DNA of 50,235 nucleotides. Origin: SIG437 sp045576235 (GTDB lineage: Bacteria > Bacillota > Clostridia > UBA1381 > UBA9506). Under the pieces are notes generated by a model. It worked only from the letters and a program-made list of their open reading frames with translations, did not search any database and had not been told where the DNA came from. Position 1 is the stretch's first letter. Each line of letters opens with the position of its first letter. Made by a program: the position numbers and the translations under genes. The DNA lies in contig JAZNGA010000027.1 of the NCBI GenBank assembly GCA_045576235.1, positions 1 through 50,235 of the forward strand. Reading direction: 5' to 3'. Positions 40,137-48,251 of this stretch are shown in pieces.

Positions 40137-41501
40137 ATGAGTGCAGCAAAATATGAGCTTGATATGTGCAAGGGCTCAATTTTTAAGAACATTATCAGAT
40201 TTGCGTTTCCATTGATGCTTGCAAATATTCTTCAGCTTTTATATAATGCGGCAGACCTTGTTGTTGTCAGCAGATGGGTGGGGAACGAGGCTATGGCATC
40301 TGTCGGTTCAACAGGTGCGCTCACAAACCTTCTCATCAATGTTTTTGTGGGATTGTCTCTTGGCGCAGGCGTTGTTGTTTCAAGGCGTTATGGTGCGCAG
40401 AACAACGAGGGACTCTATAGAGCCGTTCACACATCTATGCTTTTAGGATTAATTGCAGGGGGCGTTTCGTTGATTGCGGGGCAAATTTTCTCAAAGCCTT
40501 TACTTGTGCTTATGGGAACGCCCGAGGGAAAGGTTTTAGACGGTGCTGCGCTCTATATGAGAATAATTTTCATAGGAACTCCTGCTGTTATGGTTTATAA
40601 TTTCGGAGCCGCTGTGATGCGTGCTGTCGGAGACACAAAACGCCCGCTTTACATTCTTGCGATAAGTGGCGCTGCGAATGTGGCTTTAAATCTGATTTTA
40701 GTGATAGGCTTTGGCATGGGTGTTGAGGGGGTTGCTATTGCGACTGCTGTGTCAAACTATATTTCGATGTTTATGGTGCTTTATGCATTGGTTGGAGCAA
40801 ACAGCTCATACAGACTCCATCTTAAAGAGTTGAAGATTTATAAAGAAGAATTTAAAGAAATGGTGAAAATTGGTTTGCCTGCAGGACTTCAGGGCTCGGT
40901 TTTCAGCTTGTCAAACACGGTTGTTCAGTCTGCTGTTAATTCGTTTGGAGCTGTTGCGATGTCAGGAAGTGCGGCGGGTGCGAACATTGAAGGCTTTGTC
41001 TATACTGCGATGAACTCGTTTTATCAGGCGGTTGTGACAAGCGTGAGCCAGAATTACGGCGCAAAACAGGAAAAAAGAATTTATAAATCAATGTGGGTTT
41101 CTTTAATGTTTGTTGTTGCGGTGGGGGCGCTTTTGGGAGGATTTAGCGTTCTTTTTGCAGAAGAGCTTCTCGGCATATACATAACAGATTCAGCAGAAGC
41201 AATTGCGTTTGGTAAAATCAGAATGCTAATAACGGGACTTCCGTATTTTTTGTGTGGTGTTATGGAGGTTCTGACCGGCACGCTCCGAGGTCTCGGCTAT
41301 TCGACAATAACTGCAATCAATTCGCTTTTGGGGGCGTGTGGATTCAGGATTTTGTGGGTTTTTGTCATCTTGCCTATGAATAGATTGCCTGAAACTTTGT
41401 TCCTTTGTTGGCCTATTTCGTGGGGAATTGTTGTGATTATGCACCTGATATGCTTCTTGATAGTTCGTAAAAAAGCAATTAAAAGGATGTATGAAGTTTA
41501 A
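40137..41501 (+). CDS. MATE family efflux transporter (second copy)
   Basis: A 454-residue MATE transporter of the DinF/NorM-like group. Features: IIRFAFPLMLANILQLLYNA then ADLVVVSRWVG, GAGVVVSRRYGAQ, AVMRAVGDTKRPLYILAISG, and the second half GLPAGLQGSVFSLSNTVVQS, LTGTLRGLGYSTITAINSLL. ATG 40137 has GGGAGAGAG upstream and opens on MSAAKYELDMCKGSI; the longer frame crosses the promoter. The sequence clearly differs from the pump at 32271, so the pair is not a recent duplication. Ends in a strong terminator. Confidence 0.93.
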   Translation: MSAAKYELDMCKGSIFKNIIRFAFPLMLANILQLLYNAADLVVVSRWVGNEAMASVGSTGALTNLLINVFVGLSLGAGVVVSRRYGAQNNEGLYRAVHTSMLLGLIAGGVSLIAGQIFSKPLLVLMGTPEGKVLDGAALYMRIIFIGTPAVMVYNFGAAVMRAVGDTKRPLYILAISGAANVALNLILVIGFGMGVEGVAIATAVSNYISMFMVLYALVGANSSYRLHLKELKIYKEEFKEMVKIGLPAGLQGSVFSLSNTVVQSAVNSFGAVAMSGSAAGANIEGFVYTAMNSFYQAVVTSVSQNYGAKQEKRIYKSMWVSLMFVVAVGALLGGFSVLFAEELLGIYITDSAEAIAFGKIRMLITGLPYFLCGVMEVLTGTLRGLGYSTITAINSLLGACGFRILWVFVILPMNRLPETLFLCWPISWGIVVIMHLICFLIVRKKAIKRMYEV

Positions 41502-41508
41502 ATGAGTA

Positions 41509-41548
41509 AAAAGCAGAGCGGTTTATAAATATGCTGCTCTGCTTTTTT
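41509..41548 (+). terminator. Terminator of the second MATE gene
   Basis: AAAGCAGAGC pairs with GCTCTGCTTT, followed by a T-run. Confidence 0.8.
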
Positions 41549-41578
41549 ATTATGATTAAAAAAATATAAGGAAATGTA

Positions 41579-41606
41579 TTGATTTTTTCTGATAAAGTGA
41601 TATAAT
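41579..41606 (+). promoter_or_regulatory. Promoter of murA
   Basis: TTGATT (41579-41584), 16 bp, TATAAT (41601-41606). Confidence 0.65.
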
Positions 41607-41658
41607 AATATAAATAGGAAAGCTTCTATAAAACAGAAAATATGAGGCGGTGTGTTAT

Positions 41659-42918
41659 TTGGAGAAAATAATTGTTCATGGCGGCAGAAAACTTAGCGGC
41701 GAAGTTGTTGTTTCGGGCGCTAAAAATGCTGTTGTTGCAATAATCCCCGCTGCGATTTTGGTAAAAGGTACTTGTGTTATTGAAAATGTTCCCGACATTC
41801 AGGATGTCAGAGTTTTAGTTGAAATCCTTGATGCGATGGGTGCAGATGTTTGCTATGACAGATTAACTTCTGTGCTTAAGGTTGACTGCTCTATGGTAAA
41901 AGCGCAGACTCCACCTGTGGAGCTTGTTAAAAAAATGCGCGCATCATATTACCTCATCGGTGTTCTTTTGGGAAGATATAATAAAGCGGATGTTGCTCTT
42001 CCGGGAGGTTGTAATTTCGGCAGTCGTCCGATAGATCAGCACATCAGAGGGTTTGAGGCTCTTGGTGCGAAGGTCATATGTAATGAAGAATCGGTGGTCG
42101 CAGAGGCTGAATGTTTGAGCGGTAATTCCGTGTATTTAGATATTGTGAGTGTCGGAGCAACCATAAACATTATGCTCGCGGCAGTTTTGGCAAAAGGCGT
42201 GACGACGATTGAAAATGTTGCAAAAGAACCTCACATCGTTGACCTTGCAAACTTTTTGAATGCGATGGGAGCGAACATAAAAGGTGCCGGAACTGATGTT
42301 ATCAAAATAACAGGGGTAGAAACTCTTTCAGGAGGAACATATTCCATAATTCCGGATCAGATTGAGGCAGGAACATTCATGGTTGCAGCTGCTGCAACTG
42401 GAGGAAATGTTCTCGTTAAGAATGTTATTCCGAAGCATATGGAGGCAATTTCTGCAAAGCTTATGGAAATGGGCGCAGATGTTTTGGAATATGACACAGA
42501 CATTCGTGTTATAGGAAACGAAGACATGAGGAGTGTTAACATTAAAACGCTTCCTTATCCTGGTTTTCCGACAGATATGCAGCCGCAGGTTGTGGCACTG
42601 CTGTCTGTCTTAAAAGGTGAAAGCAGAGTCACAGAAGGTGTTTGGGATTCGAGATTTCAATATGTTGATGAGCTCTTGAAAATGGGCGCAGACATTGAAG
42701 TCAGCGGAAGAACAGCCGTGATAAAAGGCGTTTCTCATTTGGTCGGACAAGCGGTTAAGGCAACAGACCTTCGCGGAGGAGCAGGAGTTGTCATTGCGGG
42801 ATTGATTGCAAGCGGCAAGACTGTTATAACAGAAATCAAGCATATTGACAGAGGCTATGAGCGCCTTGTCGAAAAGCTTAAAGGTCTTGGTGCAGACATT
42901 GAAAGAGTTTGCGAATAG
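41659..42918 (+). CDS. murA: UDP-N-acetylglucosamine 1-carboxyvinyltransferase
   Basis: A 419-residue enzyme of the first committed step of peptidoglycan synthesis, moving enolpyruvate from PEP to UDP-GlcNAc. N-terminal MEKIIVHGGRKLSGEVVVSG with GAKNAVV is diagnostic. The loop LPGGCNFGSRPIDQHI carries the catalytic, fosfomycin-reactive cysteine at residue 118; YPGFPTDMQPQ and DLRGGAGVVIAGL are the C-terminal marks. TTG at 41659 is taken as start because GAGGCGG lies 8 nt before it and the N-terminus fits the family; a GTG at 41650 overlaps that site. Upstream of the walRK genes, a fitting partner. Confidence 0.96.
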   Translation: MEKIIVHGGRKLSGEVVVSGAKNAVVAIIPAAILVKGTCVIENVPDIQDVRVLVEILDAMGADVCYDRLTSVLKVDCSMVKAQTPPVELVKKMRASYYLIGVLLGRYNKADVALPGGCNFGSRPIDQHIRGFEALGAKVICNEESVVAEAECLSGNSVYLDIVSVGATINIMLAAVLAKGVTTIENVAKEPHIVDLANFLNAMGANIKGAGTDVIKITGVETLSGGTYSIIPDQIEAGTFMVAAAATGGNVLVKNVIPKHMEAISAKLMEMGADVLEYDTDIRVIGNEDMRSVNIKTLPYPGFPTDMQPQVVALLSVLKGESRVTEGVWDSRFQYVDELLKMGADIEVSGRTAVIKGVSHLVGQAVKATDLRGGAGVVIAGLIASGKTVITEIKHIDRGYERLVEKLKGLGADIERVCE

Positions 42919-42997
42919 GTTTTAAATAAAATTGTTGTATTTTGCTCTGCAGAGCGTTGTCAGTTTATAATTTTTGAATGGAGAGGCAAATGATATT

Positions 42998-43531
42998 ATG
43001 AAAAATTGTGAAATTATTTTAGCAGGTTTTGGCGGTCAGGGAATTTTGTTTTCAGGTAAGGTGATTGCATATTCAGGTCTTAAAGCAGGGAGAGAAGTTT
43101 CATGGCTCCCTTCATATGGTCCGGAGATGCGTGGAGGAACATGTAACTGCCATGTTGTTGTTTCTGATTCCCCCGTTGGTTCACCGATTATCCCTAATCC
43201 TGATGTTTTAATAGCTATGAACAGACCGTCGCTTGACAAATTTGAAAAAGATGTGAAGCCGGGAGGATATATAATCGTTGACAGCTCTTTGATTGACAGA
43301 GAGTCTGAAAGAGACGATGTTACTTTTGTCAAAATCCCTGCAACAGAAATGTGTCACGAGTCAAAGCTCGGTAATTTGGCTAACATGGTTATTGCAGGAA
43401 AGCTTATCAGAGAGACAGGACTTTACACTCTTGATGAAATAAAAGAGGGGCTTAAAAAGAGTGTGCCTCCGACTAAAGCTGCTCTTTTAGAGAGTAATAT
43501 GAAAGCAATTGAGCTCGGATATACATATTAA
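42998..43531 (+). CDS. 2-oxoacid:acceptor oxidoreductase family protein, gamma subunit type
   Basis: A 177-residue protein like KorC/PorC gamma subunits of 2-oxoacid:ferredoxin oxidoreductases, which join CoA and acyl chemistry in the complex. ILAGFGGQGILFSGKVIAYS opens it, and SWLPSYGPEMRGGTCNCHVV is the conserved gamma region, as is GNLANMVIAGKLI. No alpha, beta or ferredoxin subunit gene is near, so it is an orphan here. ATG 42998 with GAGAGG about 11 nt upstream. It sits between murA and walR, and may have been placed there by rearrangement or work with subunits encoded elsewhere. Confidence 0.88.
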   Translation: MKNCEIILAGFGGQGILFSGKVIAYSGLKAGREVSWLPSYGPEMRGGTCNCHVVVSDSPVGSPIIPNPDVLIAMNRPSLDKFEKDVKPGGYIIVDSSLIDRESERDDVTFVKIPATEMCHESKLGNLANMVIAGKLIRETGLYTLDEIKEGLKKSVPPTKAALLESNMKAIELGYTY

Positions 43532-43568
43532 GCAGACAGAGCCCGTCTGCAAAAAAAAGAGGTGGCAT

Positions 43569-44270
43569 ATGGAAAAAGTTGTTTTAATTGTTGATGACGA
43601 AAAGCCTATAGTTGATATTTTGAAATTTAATCTTGAAAAAGAAGGATTTAAGGTTATTTATGCCCACGATGGTGAGCTCGGATTAAAGCTTGCCCGCGAG
43701 GAAAATCCCGACCTTATTCTGCTTGATATTATGCTTCCGAAAATGGATGGATTTGATGTCTGCAAAAAGGTCAGAGAAAAATCAAATGTTCCGATTATTA
43801 TGATAACAGCAAGGGAAGAAGAGGTTGACAAGGTGCTTGGTTTAGAGCTTGGTGCTGATGACTACATCACTAAACCCTTCAGTATCAGAGAGCTTTTGGC
43901 ACGCGTTAAAGCAAACATAAGAAGATTTGCAGTTGACATTCCAAAAGACGAAAATGGTGAAATTATTGTAGCTGCTGAGGATTTTCTGATTAACACGACA
44001 AAGTATGAGGTGACTAAAAACGGTGCACCTTTGGATCTTACTTTGCGCGAATATGAGCTTTTAAAGTTCTTAGTGACACAGCCTAACAGAATTTTTTCGC
44101 GTGAAGCGCTTCTTTCAAGCGTGTGGGGATATGAGTTTTATGGAGATGTCAGAACCGTTGATGTTACGGTGAGACGACTTCGCGAAAAAGTAGAAGAAGA
44201 CAGCAGCAATCCCAAATATATTCTCACAAAGCGTGGCGTGGGATATTATTTTGACCGCCAGAGTGAGTAA
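43569..44270 (+). CDS. walR: Response regulator WalR (OmpR/PhoB family)
   Basis: A 233-residue response regulator. The receiver domain has VDDEKPIVDILKFNLEKEGF and phospho-acceptor Asp53 in LILLDIMLPKMDGFD; the switch segment is IIMITAREEEVDKVLGLELG with ADDYITKPF. The winged-helix domain is LDLTLREYELLKFL to VRTVDVTVRRLREKVEED. ATG 43569 after GAGGTGG; the upstream frame is out of the korC region by poor ribosome site. It is followed by a matching kinase and by YycH/YycI-like genes, which identifies WalR rather than PhoB. Confidence 0.92.
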   Translation: MEKVVLIVDDEKPIVDILKFNLEKEGFKVIYAHDGELGLKLAREENPDLILLDIMLPKMDGFDVCKKVREKSNVPIIMITAREEEVDKVLGLELGADDYITKPFSIRELLARVKANIRRFAVDIPKDENGEIIVAAEDFLINTTKYEVTKNGAPLDLTLREYELLKFLVTQPNRIFSREALLSSVWGYEFYGDVRTVDVTVRRLREKVEEDSSNPKYILTKRGVGYYFDRQSE

Positions 44271-44285
44271 AACGGAGTTTTTTGT

Positions 44286-46028
44286 ATGTTTAAAAGACTG
44301 CAAGGTAAATTAGTCACTATATTTGTTTTATTGGTGCTTGCTATCATGACGGTGACAGGCACTTTTTTAATATTTTCAGTATCTGATTTCTATCACAAGC
44401 TTTTTGCGACAGAGCTTGATTCTGTGTTTGAGCCTGCCTTTGTTGAAAAGATTGAGGATGGTATGAAAAGTGACAGTGACTATCTTAAGAATATAATAAA
44501 AGCACATGTAACCGTTATGGGTATAGACAGCTACAGAAACTATTACATAGTCGCTCCTGATGGTTCCATTTCCGACAGCTCGACTGACAATTTGCCGGAG
44601 AGCTTCAGCACTGCAAATTTTATTTCTGCGCTTTCGGGAAAAATTGGAAGAGAAGTCAACATCAGAAATGAGTTTATGGACTATGCCGTTCCTGTGGGGG
44701 ATGATGGTAATTTTTATATTATCTATGTTATTGACACAAAAGAAGAACTCACGAGGATTATCGGGCAGCTCTTTGCTATGATTATTCAGGCTCTCCTTTT
44801 GGGCGTTGTGATTTCCTTTGTGCTTGGATATTTCCTTTCAAAAACAATAACGACTCCCGTTTCAAACCTGACAAAGCAGGCGAAAAGAATGGCAGAGGGC
44901 GAGTTTGAAAACAAGATTGATGTCAGCAGTGAGGACGAAATTGGAACGCTCACAACGACATTTAACGATATGTCATCGCAGCTTCAGCAGACTATGCTTC
45001 TGATGTCAACTGAAAAAAATAAGATTGAGGAAATCTTAAGAAATATGACGGATGGTGTCATTGCGTTTGGCGTTGACGGTAAGGTTATTCACATCAACCC
45101 GACTGCTGAAAAGATGTTTGATATTTCTGACTATGAAAACATCACATTTGATAGTTTTTTTGAAAAAATAGATGTCAATATCAAGCTTGGTGACCTCCTT
45201 TATCTTGAAGATATTGGAATTATCGAGCGCGATATAGTGCTTAAAAACACAACTCTCGCTGCAACATTTTCAGTTTTTGAAGATGAGCTTGATAAGACAA
45301 GGGGCGTTATTGTTGTTTTGAACGATGTGACGAAACAGCAAAGGCTTGAAAATTCACGACGCGAATTTGTTGCCAATGTCTCTCACGAGTTGAGAACTCC
45401 ACTTGCGACAGTTAAGTCCTACACGGAAACACTTTTAGAAATGGAGACAGATAAGACAGCTCATTCGTTTATGAACACCATTTTAAGCGAAACAGACAGA
45501 ATGACAAGGCTTGTTAAAGACCTTCTTGTTCTCTCAAGCCTTGACCATTTTAAAGGTGCATCAAAAAATAAATTTAATATGTCAGAGCTGATTGAAGATG
45601 TTGTGTCAACAATGCAGCTTGTTGCAAGCGAGCAGGGGCACAGGTTAATTCTGAATATGGACAAAGGTCTTTCTGTTTTTTATGGAGACAGAGATAAAAT
45701 CGAACAGCTTTTATATAATATAATTTCAAACTCAATTAAATACACACCAAACGGTGGAAAAATTGAGGTGTCTGCTGCGCGAATCTATAATGACATTGTC
45801 ATAAAGGTCAGAGATAATGGCATAGGTATTCCTGAAAAGGATTTGCCGAGGATATTTGAAAGATTTTACCGCGTTGACAAGGCAAGGAGCAGAGAAAGGG
45901 GCGGAACAGGGCTCGGACTTGCAATTTCGCAGGGGATTGTTGAAGCTCACGACGGAGAAATTTCTATCTTGAGTGAATATGGCCAATGGACTGAAGTGAA
46001 GATTACATTGCCCGTTCTGACTGCATGA
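44286..46028 (+). CDS. walK: Sensor histidine kinase WalK
   Basis: A 580-residue membrane kinase. One helix near residues 9-32 and a second near 160-185 bracket an extracytoplasmic domain of about 125 residues (YYIVAPDGSISDSS). HAMP follows (SKTITTPVSNLTKQAKRM), then PAS (IIDGK-like VDGKVIHINPTAEKMFDIS), the H-box VANVSHELRTPLATVKSYTE with phospho-His367, N-box LLYNIISNSIKYTPNGG, and G-boxes VRDNGIGIPEKDLPRIFERF and GGTGLGLAI. Same domain order as Bacillus WalK. Begins 15 nt after walR and ends before a WalR-type site. Confidence 0.92.
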   Translation: MFKRLQGKLVTIFVLLVLAIMTVTGTFLIFSVSDFYHKLFATELDSVFEPAFVEKIEDGMKSDSDYLKNIIKAHVTVMGIDSYRNYYIVAPDGSISDSSTDNLPESFSTANFISALSGKIGREVNIRNEFMDYAVPVGDDGNFYIIYVIDTKEELTRIIGQLFAMIIQALLLGVVISFVLGYFLSKTITTPVSNLTKQAKRMAEGEFENKIDVSSEDEIGTLTTTFNDMSSQLQQTMLLMSTEKNKIEEILRNMTDGVIAFGVDGKVIHINPTAEKMFDISDYENITFDSFFEKIDVNIKLGDLLYLEDIGIIERDIVLKNTTLAATFSVFEDELDKTRGVIVVLNDVTKQQRLENSRREFVANVSHELRTPLATVKSYTETLLEMETDKTAHSFMNTILSETDRMTRLVKDLLVLSSLDHFKGASKNKFNMSELIEDVVSTMQLVASEQGHRLILNMDKGLSVFYGDRDKIEQLLYNIISNSIKYTPNGGKIEVSAARIYNDIVIKVRDNGIGIPEKDLPRIFERFYRVDKARSRERGGTGLGLAISQGIVEAHDGEISILSEYGQWTEVKITLPVLTA

Positions 46029-46052
46029 TTTTTGCTTGCGCGATGAAACAAA

Positions 46053-46091
46053 TGTAAAACGAAGTTAATGCGAATGTAATTGATTTGTAAA
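46053..46091 (+). promoter_or_regulatory. WalR-type binding site: four hexamers at 11-bp spacing
   Basis: Hexamers TGTAAA (46053-46058), GTTAAT (46064-46069), TGTAAT (46075-46080) and TGTAAA (46086-46091) repeat every 11 bp. The last two match the published WalR consensus TGTWAH-N5-TGTWAH exactly. The last pair overlaps the -35 of the promoter at 46080-46107. It lies right after walK and before the secreted-protein gene. Confidence 0.65.
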
Positions 46092-46107
46092 ATAACTATG
46101 TTATAAT
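46080..46107 (+). promoter_or_regulatory. Internal promoter after walK
   Basis: TTGATT (46080-46085), 16 bp, TATAAT (46102-46107). It would drive the secreted protein and yycHI under WalR control. Confidence 0.6.
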
Positions 46108-46165
46108 GTTAATGAGTTAATGTGCGATAATGTGAAACTCAAAATCGAATTAGGGGTTGGCAATC

Positions 46166-46642
46166 ATGAAAATTAAGCGTTTGAAAAAAATGCTGTGTGT
46201 TTTTTTCGTTGTTTGTCTGATGGTGTCTGTGTTGTTTGCAACATCGGCTTTAGCGGCGCCTGAAACTCTTCCGGCTGATACATATTCAACCAGACCAGGA
46301 CTTGTTTTTCTGAGAGCTCCGCAATATGCTGTTTCAACGACAACTAACGAGCGTCTTGCAATAGCGGCCTCGGCGCCTGAAGGAACAACAGTAACTATAT
46401 ATCGTTATGATGCTGCTTCCGGTCTTTACAATAAAGTGTATTTAAACGATGCTCCTGTTGAGGCTGTTGTTGGCTCTACTATGCTTTTTGCCGGTCAAGT
46501 TGATTTGGTGAGCGGGGCTAATAAGTTTATCATTCGTGGCGAGGCGGCTGATGGTGCTGCAACAGTTGTGCATTTTGATGTCAGCTTGCTGAGTAAAGAC
46601 TTTATGGAGAGAATCAAGAGTATAATAGAGCTAAACTTCTAA
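46166..46642 (+). CDS. Secreted protein of unknown function in the wal operon
   Basis: A 158-residue protein. A signal peptide with core MLCVFFVVCLMVSVLFATSA ends in ALA|APE, so about 130 residues should be released or wall-held. The mature part reads YSTRPGLVFLRAPQYAVSTT, then TNERLAIAASAPEGTTVTIY and LVSGANKFIIRGEAADGAAT, a Thr/Ala-rich beta pattern like an Ig-like or cadherin-like extracellular domain. No catalytic motif. AGGGG 9 nt before ATG 46166. With a WalR-type site directly upstream and yycH downstream, it may be a secreted effector or sensor input of the WalRK pathway. I do not recognise a family. Confidence 0.75.
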   Translation: MKIKRLKKMLCVFFVVCLMVSVLFATSALAAPETLPADTYSTRPGLVFLRAPQYAVSTTTNERLAIAASAPEGTTVTIYRYDAASGLYNKVYLNDAPVEAVVGSTMLFAGQVDLVSGANKFIIRGEAADGAATVVHFDVSLLSKDFMERIKSIIELNF

Positions 46643-46660
46643 AGATTAATAGAGAAAACG

Positions 46661-46708
46661 AGGAGCGTGTAAGGAACTGATATCCGGTGGCCTTTTAGCT
46701 CCTTTTTG
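46661..46708 (+). terminator. Large-loop terminator-like structure before yycH
   Basis: AGGAGC (46661-46666) pairs with GCTCCT (46698-46703), then TTTTG. An inner AAGG/CCTT pair (46671-46674/46691-46694) shortens the loop. It may lower yycHI expression relative to the secreted protein, or be a leader structure. Confidence 0.5.
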
Positions 46709-46756
46709 TTTTGTTATCAGATTAAATTACGATTAGAGACGGAAAGGAGAAGCAGA

Positions 46757-48241
46757 ATGAATAGAGAATATAAGCGATATGCAAAAAACGGATTGCTTAT
46801 TTTTTTAATAGCTCTAAGTTTCTTTTTAGTTTTCCGTCTGTGGTCTGTCGGGAACTATTTTGGCGGAGGATTAGAAAAGAATTTTACAAACATTATAAAT
46901 GTTATTAAAAAGCCCTTTTTAGTTTTTTTTGACAGGGAAGAGGAGAGCTCGCTTGAAAATCTGAAATATGTCTTAAGCCCCAAACGAATTGTTGTCAATT
47001 ATGAGGAAAAAAGAAGCGTTGTTCAGGGTGATGATGAATATTTTTTTGCTTTTTATGAACAGTTTCTTGAGATTCTGAGGAAAACTGAGGCGGGAGAGAT
47101 TAAAATTGAGAGCGTTGAAAATGTTTCTCAAAGCGACTATTATGCATCGCTCAGAAGTAAATCCCTTCTTGTTGATTATGATACATTATATGACTATAAT
47201 CTGCTTTGCGCCGTGACCGATGTTGTCGGGGGATCCAAGCTTATGCCTGACTCCGCTGTTTTCAGAGAAATTATAATAAGTATGCCGGAAAATGTTCTTA
47301 ACCACACAGCGCTTTATATCATGGACTATAGTGATTCAAAGGTTTATAAATTTATGCTTGATATGGATAAAACTGTTCTTGAAGGGATGCTTTATGACAG
47401 ATTGTCGGAAAATCCTTCGCCCGGAACATATTTCTATTCGTTTGAGCTTAATTTCCATATGGAGGAAAACGAGGATGGAACACCTGCTAAGGTCGTTTTC
47501 TATCCGATGACATCTGTGGCGCTTATGCCAGAGGAGAGACAGAGAATAATCTCCTACAAGCACGGGGCAGACGGAGAAGTGCTCGAGAAGGAAGCTGAAA
47601 TTTTAAATCTGTTTAACATAAATGCAAGGTCAGCAGGGAAATATACAGATATTGACGGAAGTAAAAACTTTGTGGAAAATAACGCCTCATTAAAGATAGG
47701 TGCAGATGGCTTTATCGAATATAATGCAACCGAGGGCGGTAAGGGAATTTTGCTTCCTGAATATGATGAAAACAAGAGCTTTGATATTGGTCTTGCAACA
47801 ATTGCGGCATCAAGATTTGTCAGAGATGTTTTCAATCTGCTTCCTCACTCTGAAGAAAATATGCTCAGAATAAGCGGAAATCTGGTTGAGGGAGATTCTC
47901 CGGGGAAATATATAATCAGATATGACTATTATGTTGGCGGTTTCCCTGTTTTTCAGAGTGATTCAAAAAGTGGCGAAGTCACAAATTCCGTTGTTGCTGA
48001 AATTGAAAACGGGTATCTTAAGCATTACAGACATTTTTTGAGAACATATGACTTTGTCCACGAAAAAACTGTTCAGGAAACTATGCTTCAAGCAGCTGAT
48101 GCGCTTGTCAGCCGAATGGCAGTAGATAATGGACAGATGAAAATAAGTAAAGCCTATGAATGCTTTATAGATTCTAAAGAAAGCTTGCCTGAGGCTGATT
48201 GGGTTTTTGAAATTGAAGGCATAGAAGGACTTTACAGATAA
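46757..48241 (+). CDS. yycH: YycH-like WalK regulatory membrane protein
   Basis: A 494-residue protein with an N-terminal membrane anchor (NGLLIFLIALSFFLVFRLWS at residues 11-30) and a large extracytoplasmic part. In Bacillus and Staphylococcus, YycH sits outside the membrane and modulates WalK. I see no single diagnostic motif and the call rests on the order walR-walK-(x)-yycH-yycI, the anchor plus long exodomain, and the clear YycI next door. The C-terminal third (ISGNLVEGDSPGKYIIRYDY and DYYVGGFPVF) resembles the YycH/YycI/two-component-regulator beta fold. ATG 46757 follows AAGGAGAAG; ends 10 nt before yycI. Confidence 0.72.
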   Translation: MNREYKRYAKNGLLIFLIALSFFLVFRLWSVGNYFGGGLEKNFTNIINVIKKPFLVFFDREEESSLENLKYVLSPKRIVVNYEEKRSVVQGDDEYFFAFYEQFLEILRKTEAGEIKIESVENVSQSDYYASLRSKSLLVDYDTLYDYNLLCAVTDVVGGSKLMPDSAVFREIIISMPENVLNHTALYIMDYSDSKVYKFMLDMDKTVLEGMLYDRLSENPSPGTYFYSFELNFHMEENEDGTPAKVVFYPMTSVALMPEERQRIISYKHGADGEVLEKEAEILNLFNINARSAGKYTDIDGSKNFVENNASLKIGADGFIEYNATEGGKGILLPEYDENKSFDIGLATIAASRFVRDVFNLLPHSEENMLRISGNLVEGDSPGKYIIRYDYYVGGFPVFQSDSKSGEVTNSVVAEIENGYLKHYRHFLRTYDFVHEKTVQETMLQAADALVSRMAVDNGQMKISKAYECFIDSKESLPEADWVFEIEGIEGLYR

Positions 48242-48251
48242 GGAGTTTTTT

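Noticed and set aside
32271..41501. Recent duplication of the two MATE genes
   Set aside because: The two proteins differ throughout and belong to separate branches, so they are not a local duplicate pair.
43569..46028. PhoB/PhoR identity for the two-component pair
   Set aside because: Domain structure alone would allow it, but the YycI-like gene downstream and the exact TGTWAH-N5-TGTWAH pair fit WalRK better; no pst or phoU genes are near.
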